This document shows, in pieces, positions 5,878 to 9,880 of a DNA stretch of 9,880 nt. Every line of letters starts with the position of its first letter. Position 1 is the stretch's first letter. Origin of the DNA: DATKSS01 sp049582065. GTDB lineage: Bacteria; Chloroflexota; Dormibacteria; Dormibacterales; Dormibacteraceae. The DNA lies in assembly GCA_049582065.1 (NCBI GenBank), contig JBAUTF010000035.1, forward strand, positions 1-9,880, written 5' to 3'. Position numbers and translations under genes: made by a program. The notes under the pieces were generated by a model, which was not told where the DNA came from, did not search any database, and worked only from the letters and a program-made list of their open reading frames with translations.

Positions 5878-5885
5878 AAGGGAGG
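5878..5885 (+). promoter_or_regulatory. Ribosome-binding site deciding the regulator start
   Basis: AAGGGAGG lies six bases before CTG 5892, which begins I-R-L-G-I-V-D-D-H, the standard opening of NarL-type regulators. None of the upstream in-frame starts (GTG 5709, ATG 5742, TTG 5817) has a comparable site. Confidence 0.6.
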
Positions 5886-5891
5886 ACTCGC

Positions 5892-6542
5892 CTGATCCGT
5901 CTTGGCATCGTCGACGACCATCCAGTCTTCCGGGTGGGTCTTATTCGTACCCTCGAGCGCGAAGGCGACCTAGCGATCCTTTGGGAGCTAGGATCGGTGA
6001 CAGAGCTCTTCAGAATGCTCGACACCTGTCCAGTGGACGTTGTCCTGATGGACCTTATCCTCGGTCCGGATCAGGACGCATTGGCCGCTACGAGGGCGGT
6101 AAGAGAAAGGTATGACTCGGTCAAGGTGATTGTGATCTCAGGCTCTCTTGACTGGGACGCGGTGACAGGCGCGCGAGCGGCCGGTGCGAGTGGTTACCTG
6201 CCCAAGGGTCTTGCGGTTGCCGACATGGTGGCCACGATTCGAGGCCTGGCCTCACCAGACTTCGGCAAGCCTGCTTTCAGCGACATGCTTGGAGCAAGAC
6301 CTGGCAGCAACGCCACGCGCCTCTTTCTGCGTCGCGGATTGACCAGACGAGAGCAGGAAGTCCTCGCCGAGCTGCGTCGAGCGCGCACAAACAAGGAGAT
6401 CGCGGTGCGGTTGGGTATCTCCGTCACAACCATCAATAAGCATGTTCAGCAAGTCCTAAAGAAGCTGCATGTCCAAACGCGCGCTCAGGCCGTGGCGATG
6501 GCTAACGCCGAGGCGTCGGGACGCCCTTACTCGACCGGCTAG
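5892..6542 (+). CDS. NarL/FixJ-family response regulator, probable CTG start
   Basis: The receiver domain (about residues 1-120) has the acidic pair in I-V-D-D-H-P, the phospho-acceptor Asp in V-V-L-M-D-L, Ser in V-I-S-G-S and Lys in Y-L-P-K-G, so it should be phosphorylated normally. The C-terminal LuxR-type helix-turn-helix (about 150-210) reads L-T-R-R-E-Q-E-V-L-A-E-L, then T-N-K-E-I-A-V-R-L-G-I-S, then I-N-K-H-V-Q-Q-V-L-K-K-L. It is a cytoplasmic DNA-binding regulator; its kinase and targets are not in the window. From CTG 5892 it has 216 residues, the usual family length. The frame is open back to 5556, and ATG 5742 would add 50 residues with no family counterpart and AT-rich codons, more like a promoter region. 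The start remains a judgement. Confidence 0.88.
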   Translation: MIRLGIVDDHPVFRVGLIRTLEREGDLAILWELGSVTELFRMLDTCPVDVVLMDLILGPDQDALAATRAVRERYDSVKVIVISGSLDWDAVTGARAAGASGYLPKGLAVADMVATIRGLASPDFGKPAFSDMLGARPGSNATRLFLRRGLTRREQEVLAELRRARTNKEIAVRLGISVTTINKHVQQVLKKLHVQTRAQAVAMANAEASGRPYSTG

Positions 6543-6645
6543 ATGCCGCGTTAGCGAGAAATAGTGGGCGTTGTGGCGCGTTGGTTAGGTCAAAGTCCAG
6601 TGTCGGAAGGCGCTGACCGGGGGTAGGCTTTGCAGCGGAAGTGAA

Positions 6646-6682
6646 GGGTCGAAGGGCGCGCAGTGGGTGTGACGTGATGCCC
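6646..6682. repeat. Degenerate direct repeat, right copy
   Basis: GGGTCGAAGGGCGCGC (6646-6661) matches 5578-5594 except for one missing T. A looser match (GTGACGTGATGCCCA against GGGACGTGCATCCCCA) follows. It lies about 100 bases after the regulator stop. Confidence 0.4.
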
Positions 6683-6694
6683 AGAAACTCGGTC

Positions 6695-6730
6695 GGACAC
6701 GCCATCGCGGTCGCTCTGGTTGGCGTGTCC
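6695..6730. repeat. 10-bp inverted repeat with 16-base loop
   Basis: GGACACGCCA (6695-6704) and TGGCGTGTCC (6721-6730) are perfect reverse complements. There is no T-rich tail on either strand. It may be a terminator stem for the regulator acting without a U tract, a protein-binding site or a mobile-element end; the sequence does not decide. Confidence 0.55.
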
Positions 6731-6913
6731 AGTAAGAGTGACGCTGCGCGCGCGGCTGCGCAAATGGCTACGTACAAGTGACTGGCTGAGCACTGACGTG
6801 TGGTGCGCACAAAGTCTGGCCACGGCCGCTTGAATCGGGATCGTGGCTGCGGATAGGAGCTGCCAGGTGATCCGAGCTGACCGAGCCCCGATGGGGGCTG
6901 GCGGTGGACGGAG

Positions 6914-7965
6914 TTACGCCGCTCGCGAGTACTCGGTGGTGAGGCAGAACAGCTTTCGCTCGCGCACGATCGCACCGGTCGCCGGCGTCAGTCTTGGATC
7001 GGGTGCAACGAGATCGAGCGCCATGTGGGGTCGGCCGCGGTTGTAGTGGTCCAGCCAGAGGTCGAGGAGCAAACGCAGGTGCCGTTCTCCGACCACGATC
7101 ATGAAGTCGAAGAACTCTCTGCGTGCACTCCCGATCGATCTCTCGCAATGTGAATTCGCCCGAGGCGTGCAGTAGGGGGTCCTGATCACTTGCACGCCTT
7201 CGGACTTGAGGACGGCGTCGAAACCGGATGTGAACTTGGCGTCTCGGTCGTGAATGGCGAAGCGGACAGCGACACCGAGGTCCTGGAGTTCGTAAGCCAC
7301 ATTCCGCGCCTGCTGACTGACCCAGTCTGAATCTGGATTGGCAGTGCAGTTCGTAAAGAGCAGCCGCCGGGTGCCGAGTTCGATGAAGACGATGACGTAC
7401 AGCGTCTGCAAGAATACCGTATCGATCGTGAACAAATCGGTGGCAATGATCGCCGAGGCATGCGCGCGGATGAACTGTCGCCAGGTAGGACCGGTGCGGC
7501 GCGGAGCTGGAGGTACGCGATGCTTTCGCAAGGGCATTCGGATCGCGGTGGCCGAGACCTTGATGCGGAGCTTGAGCAGTTCGCCCTAAATGCGACGATC
7601 TCCCCAGCGTGGGTTTTCGCGTGCCATCTCCAGGATCAAGGCTTTGGTTTCCTCGGGGAGCGGAGGTCGGCCACGACTGGGGCGTCGCTGAAAGGCTGCC
7701 CACTTCCGCCTGACCAGCTCGCGATGCCAGCGCAATAGGTGGCCGGCTGGAACATGAGTCTGCGAGCTGGTAGGTACATACCGAGCGCGGCGAAGAGGGC
7801 ACGATCGGTGGGGAAGAGGTCTGGTCGCTTGACGAGTCGCCGGAGAACCGCGACCTCGTGACGGAGGGCCAAGATCTCCGCGTCCTTCTCGCTCTCCGCC
7901 ATGCTAGTCAGCGCGACCAGCCCGACCATCAGCCGGACCAGTGAATAGAAGGACGTGAGGAGCAG
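6914..7965 (-). pseudogene. Integrase-core (DDE) transposase, broken by frameshift and amber
   Basis: The N-terminal part (S-F-Y-S-L-V-R-L-M-V-G-L, then I-L-A-L-R-H-E-V-A-V-L-R-R) is a membrane-like start plus the L-R-H-E motif of a widespread integrase-core family. After P-A-T, near 7738, the frame shifts by one missing base to L-L-R-W-H-R-E-L-V-R-R-K-W. That frame runs to W-G-D-R-R-I, then TAG at 7588-7586 where the family has Gln, then G-E-L-L-K-L. The catalytic core continues from 7537: A-T-D-L-F-T-I-D-T, H-D-R-D-A-K-F and S-H-C-E-R-S-I-G give the Asp-Asp-Glu set, ending near E-Y-S-R-A-A. All catalytic residues remain but no single protein can be made. I found no terminal inverted repeats or target duplication, so element ends are undefined. 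Confidence 0.88.
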
Positions 7966-8143
7966 TAAGTGGTCGCCTTCCGGGCCGCAAGCATGGGAAG
8001 GATGCCAGGCTATGCGATCAGGCGAAGATCGCTGCCACCGGGATGAACTTTCTGCGCACCACACCGCGGGGCAACGGCGGCGAGGGGATCGGGCCCTTGG
8101 GAAACTCTGTGGAGAAACGCGATAAAGAAAGTCTCTTAAGGAA

Positions 8144-8170
8144 GTTAACTCACAGAATCATTCAGTTAAC
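8144..8170. promoter_or_regulatory. Paired GTTAAC sites, candidate operator/promoter
   Basis: GTTAAC occurs at 8144-8149 and 8165-8170, 21 bases apart (two helical turns), within matching contexts AGTTAACTCAC and AGTTAACATCAC. The surrounding 60 bases are clearly poorer in GC than their neighbours. TTAACA (8166-8171) could serve as a -10 box for a leaderless transcript of the small gene starting at GTG 8179. Confidence 0.4.
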
Positions 8171-8178
8171 ATCACCTC

Positions 8179-8325
8179 GTGGCCTTGGATAGACACTCAC
8201 GACGGGACAGGGTTGAGAATCTCCAGGCCGCCCAATGGGATCTGGCACTGGCCACGATCCTGGTCGTCGTGGTCGCTCTTGTTTTAGCCCTTCTACCGGC
8301 AGCCATCGCTTTCCGGCACCTGTAG
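8179..8325 (+). CDS. 48-residue single-helix membrane protein
   Basis: The frame opens M-A-L-D-R-H-S-R-R-D-R-V-E-N-L, a basic cytoplasmic-type segment. A hydrophobic run from about residue 21 to 44 follows (L-A-L-A-T-I-L-V-V-V-V-A-L-V-L-A-L-L), long enough for one membrane helix, and the tail is short (F-R-H-L). By the positive-inside rule the N-terminus would face the cytoplasm. There is no Shine-Dalgarno; GTG 8179 is the first start after an upstream stop (8167-8169), so a leaderless transcript is likely if it is expressed. A stem-loop repeat begins 21 bases after its stop. It lacks the Flp-pilin G-x-x-x-x-E-Y motif. No family recognised. Confidence 0.5.
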   Translation: MALDRHSRRDRVENLQAAQWDLALATILVVVVALVLALLPAAIAFRHL

Positions 8326-8346
8326 CCAACCGTCCCTCCCCCCAAG

Positions 8347-8382
8347 CCTGGCCGTCGGTTCGCTGTGAACGCGGCGGTCAGG
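8347..8382 (+). repeat. Oriented stem-loop repeat, copy 2
   Basis: CCTGGCCGTCGG (8347-8358) and CGGCGGTCAGG (8372-8382) are the same arms as copy 1. The loop differs but extends the stem by GTTC pairing with GAAC. Copy 3 follows in the opposite orientation, making a convergent pair. Confidence 0.7.
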
Positions 8383-8406
8383 CCTCGCCGGGCCTACTGA
8401 GACGAA

Positions 8407-8438
8407 CCTGACCGCCGGCTGATCGGGCCGACGGCCAG
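8407..8438 (-). repeat. Oriented stem-loop repeat, copy 3 (inverted)
   Basis: On the minus strand CTGGCCGTCGG (8438-8428) and CGGCGGTCAGG (8417-8407) are the arms, with a ten-base loop. Against copy 2 it forms two nested perfect inverted repeats: 8348-8358 with 8428-8438 (11 bp), and 8373-8382 with 8407-8416 (10 bp). The pair could fold as one cruciform or two hairpins. Confidence 0.7.
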
Positions 8439-8564
8439 TGTTAGGGAGGACCTGGTGTGGCGGGCGCAGAGTCTTTCCTTCTGCCCAGACGGAGCTGCCC
8501 CCTCCGTCGTTCTGGCCCGTGTCCCGGTTCCCGGCCGCCAGTATGGACCCGGCTGGCCCGGCTG

Positions 8565-8735
8565 TCAGGAATCGGGCTTCCTTTTATCCCGCTCCTTCCG
8601 ACGTCTAGCCTCAGCGCGTTCGGCTAAGGAGCGGCGGATTGTCTCTACCTTCACGCGGCGGGTGATGCCGTTGATGCGGATGGAAACAAGTCCATCATCG
8701 GAAGGTTGGGCGCTTTCTCGCTTGGGTGGGGCCAT
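8565..8735 (-). CDS. Possible 56-residue charged helical protein
   Basis: From ATG 8735 the frame begins M-A-P-P-K-R-E-S, has a short strand-like part (G-L-V-S-I-R-I-N-G-I-T) and then a long, very basic helix (V-K-V-E-T-I-R-R-S-L-A-E-R-A-E-A-R-R-R-K). The composition looks protein-like, perhaps nucleic-acid binding, but there is no Shine-Dalgarno and no family I recognise. The frame remains open upstream to 8864. Confidence 0.35.
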   Translation of the reverse strand: MAPPKRESAQPSDDGLVSIRINGITRRVKVETIRRSLAERAEARRRKERDKRKPDS

Positions 8736-8775
8736 GCAGCCGGTCTGTAGCGTAACGAGCCGGCGAACATGAGGG

Positions 8776-8937
8776 TCATTTAGCCCTATCGGTTTGGAGG
8801 CCCGGCATGCGAGAGGGAGGCGGGACTGGAGTCCGCCCCGCACTCGCGGGAGATCTACCCTCACCGTATTCAGGATCGAACGCGCTAGCGTTCATTTCGA
8901 CAGGGCGCTCTTGCAGTTCGATCCTCCTTGCAACCAT
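8776..8937 (-). CDS. Possible 53-residue ORF with a strong ribosome-binding site
   Basis: ATG 8937 is preceded by AAGGAGG (8952-8946) with an eight-base gap. The product (M-V-A-R-R-I-E-L-Q-E-R-P-V-E-M, Pro-rich later) has no recognised domain. A competing minus-strand frame through the same bases also looks protein-like, so the Shine-Dalgarno may be chance in a purine-rich stretch. It lies about 205 bases after the OmpR-type regulator on the same strand and 40 bases ahead of the 56-residue ORF. Confidence 0.25.
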   Translation of the reverse strand: MVARRIELQERPVEMNASAFDPEYGEGRSPASAGRTPVPPPSRMPGLQTDRAK

Positions 8938-9142
8938 GGGGCGTGCCTCCTTCGAATGACTTTTCCAGGGTCAGTCGGAAGGGTACGCCTTCTTCTTTTG
9001 CGCACCAGCGGCTCGCCCTCGCCGCCGAATTTCCACACATCACGACGCTAGCTCCTCGCCTGCCTCGCGCGCGTCTATTCCGCGGCTATCGATGTTCGGT
9101 TCCGTCCACCAGTTTCGAACCGTGGTCTCTTCAAGCGTGCGG

Positions 9143-9880
9143 CTAGGACGCCGGAGGCTTTGGCCGCTTGAGCACCAAGCGATAGCCCTTACCTTTCTCA
9201 GTGACTACTTCGCATACGCCCTCGAACGGCGAAAGCTTTCGCCGAAGGCGAGTGATGTAAGTTCGAAACTGTTCGATCGACGCGTCGGGTCCCCACGCAG
9301 GCAGGGCAACCTCCTCGGCGGGAAAGAACTGGTTCGGGCTAGCCAGGAAGAACGAGAGCAATTGCCACTCGCGCTTCGTCAAAGAGGCGGCACCATCCTC
9401 GCCTTTGACCGTTCGCTGTTTGGCGTCAAAGACAAGGCCTCCCATTTCGATTTTGGTTGCGATCGAAACTACAGAGGCCGGGTCAGGACCGCGGAGCTCA
9501 GACTTGATCGCTCCGATAAGGACATCCGGGACGAAGGGCTTTGGTAAGAGCTGGTTGGCACCCGCCTCGTAAGTGCCCAGCGCCTCTCCCGCATCATTGA
9601 ACGACTCGTCCAGCAAGATAAAAGGGGATCGCGCCTCTGCCCTCAGCTCGCCCACCTGTTTGGGAGTTGCGCGTGAATCGGCGCTCATGCCGATGATGAC
9701 CAGGTCGAACTTTCTACCTTCGAGTTGACGTTTAGCGGCGCCAAGCTCCGCCACACTCTCAAACTGCCCTCCCGCCAACTCGACCACGTGTGAAATCACG
9801 GAGCGGTAACCGGGATTGGCCTCGACCACCAGGACGCGGGGCAGTCTTGCTCGCTGCCGAGATCGAGACCTGGAATCGTT
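9143..9880 (-). CDS. OmpR/PhoB-family regulator with atypical receiver, 5' end outside the window
   Basis: The C-terminal winged helix (about the last 90 residues) is standard OmpR/PhoB: L-T-K-R-E-W-Q-L-L-S-F-F, then I-E-Q-F-R-T-Y-I-T-R-L-R-R-K-L, then V-V-T-E-K-G-K-G-Y-R-L. The N-terminal receiver is recognisable but altered. The acidic pair is E-A in V-L-V-V-E-A-N-P, the phospho-acceptor position is Gly (D-L-V-I-I-G-M-S), and the Thr/Ser of strand 4 appears to be Asp (F-I-L-L-D-E-S). Only the Lys (L-L-P-K-P-F) is kept. It probably cannot be phosphorylated and would bind DNA constitutively or respond to a ligand or partner. GTG 9829 would cut the first strand (R-V-L-V-V-E); the frame is open to the window edge, so the start lies beyond it. 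Confidence 0.87.
   Translation of the reverse strand, partial: NDSRSRSRQRARLPRVLVVEANPGYRSVISHVVELAGGQFESVAELGAAKRQLEGRKFDLVIIGMSADSRATPKQVGELRAEARSPFILLDESFNDAGEALGTYEAGANQLLPKPFVPDVLIGAIKSELRGPDPASVVSIATKIEMGGLVFDAKQRTVKGEDGAASLTKREWQLLSFFLASPNQFFPAEEVALPAWGPDASIEQFRTYITRLRRKLSPFEGVCEVVTEKGKGYRLVLKRPKPPAS

Larger units (their letters stand above)
6543..6913. other. Spacer with inverted repeats, no supported gene
   Basis: No frame here has a recognisable product. It holds the right copy of the direct repeat (6646-6661), a long-armed inverted repeat (6695-6730) and AGCCCC/GGGGCT (6884-6889, 6894-6899), a 6-bp stem with a four-base loop just past the transposase stop on the minus strand. None has a T tract. 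Confidence 0.5.

Noticed and set aside
5018..7588. Genome-wide TAG reassignment, from two in-frame amber codons
   Set aside because: The first bactofilin, the NarL-type regulator, the OmpR-type regulator and the small membrane gene all end at TAG where their families end, and the two amber codons replace different residues (Tyr and Gln).
6768..7802. 344-codon minus-strand open frame, the longest in the window
   Set aside because: It is a shadow of the transposase pseudogene in another frame; its product is Arg/Ser/Pro-rich with no domain, whereas the overlapping frames carry the DDE motifs.
8455..8772. 105-codon plus-strand frame, with GGGAGGA a few bases ahead of its GTG
   Set aside because: The product has no domain and low protein-like character; a second GTG two bases later opens a different frame equally well, so the Shine-Dalgarno does not settle anything.
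1..9880. CRISPR array, rRNA or intact tRNA
   Set aside because: No regularly spaced repeats, no rRNA signature and no complete tRNA cloverleaf were seen on either strand.

Overview
The window is about 60-65% GC and is a patchwork of intact genes, decayed genes and gene-poor spacers. The gene content (two bactofilins, an Flp/Tad-type pilin, a DUF433/PIN-like toxin-antitoxin pair, and integrase-core transposase families common in Actinomycetota and Chloroflexota) suggests a deep-branching actinobacterium or a Chloroflexota-like soil or sediment bacterium. No rRNA or housekeeping marker is present, so this placement is tentative.

Left end (1-2530): an alpha/beta hydrolase whose 5' end lies outside the window, then about 600 bases with no supportable gene. 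Next is the 3' half of a tRNA-Thr(GGT) with no 5' half, best read as an attachment-site remnant. On the minus strand follows a toxin-antitoxin operon (antitoxin first, 4-base overlap), apparently transcribed as a leaderless mRNA. A frameshifted N-terminal scrap of a transposase abuts the antitoxin promoter.

Centre (2490-5190): a family 2 glycosyltransferase with a compromised 5' end, a small two-CxxC protein on the minus strand, then two overlapping bactofilin genes on the minus strand. These are divergent from a small Flp-type pilin gene that has a perfect ribosome-binding site but an amber codon in place of the conserved Tyr of the Glu-Tyr motif. An intrinsic-terminator-like hairpin sits in the bactofilin leader. 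Bactofilins and Flp pili both act at the cell envelope, but a functional link here is only inferred from adjacency.

Right half (5190-9880): a canonical NarL/FixJ-type response regulator, probably started from CTG with a strong Shine-Dalgarno; a decayed integrase-core transposase (one-base deletion plus amber); a 48-residue single-helix membrane protein; and a partial OmpR/PhoB-type regulator whose receiver lacks the phospho-acceptor Asp. No kinase is visible for either regulator. Between these genes are three copies of an oriented stem-loop repeat (one single, one convergent pair, REP/BIME-like) and a degenerate direct repeat flanking the NarL-type gene.

The best candidates for something undescribed are the oriented stem-loop repeat, the pilin with its internal amber codon, the bactofilin leader attenuator and the pseudo-receiver regulator. 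No complete new multi-gene system is demonstrable from this window.
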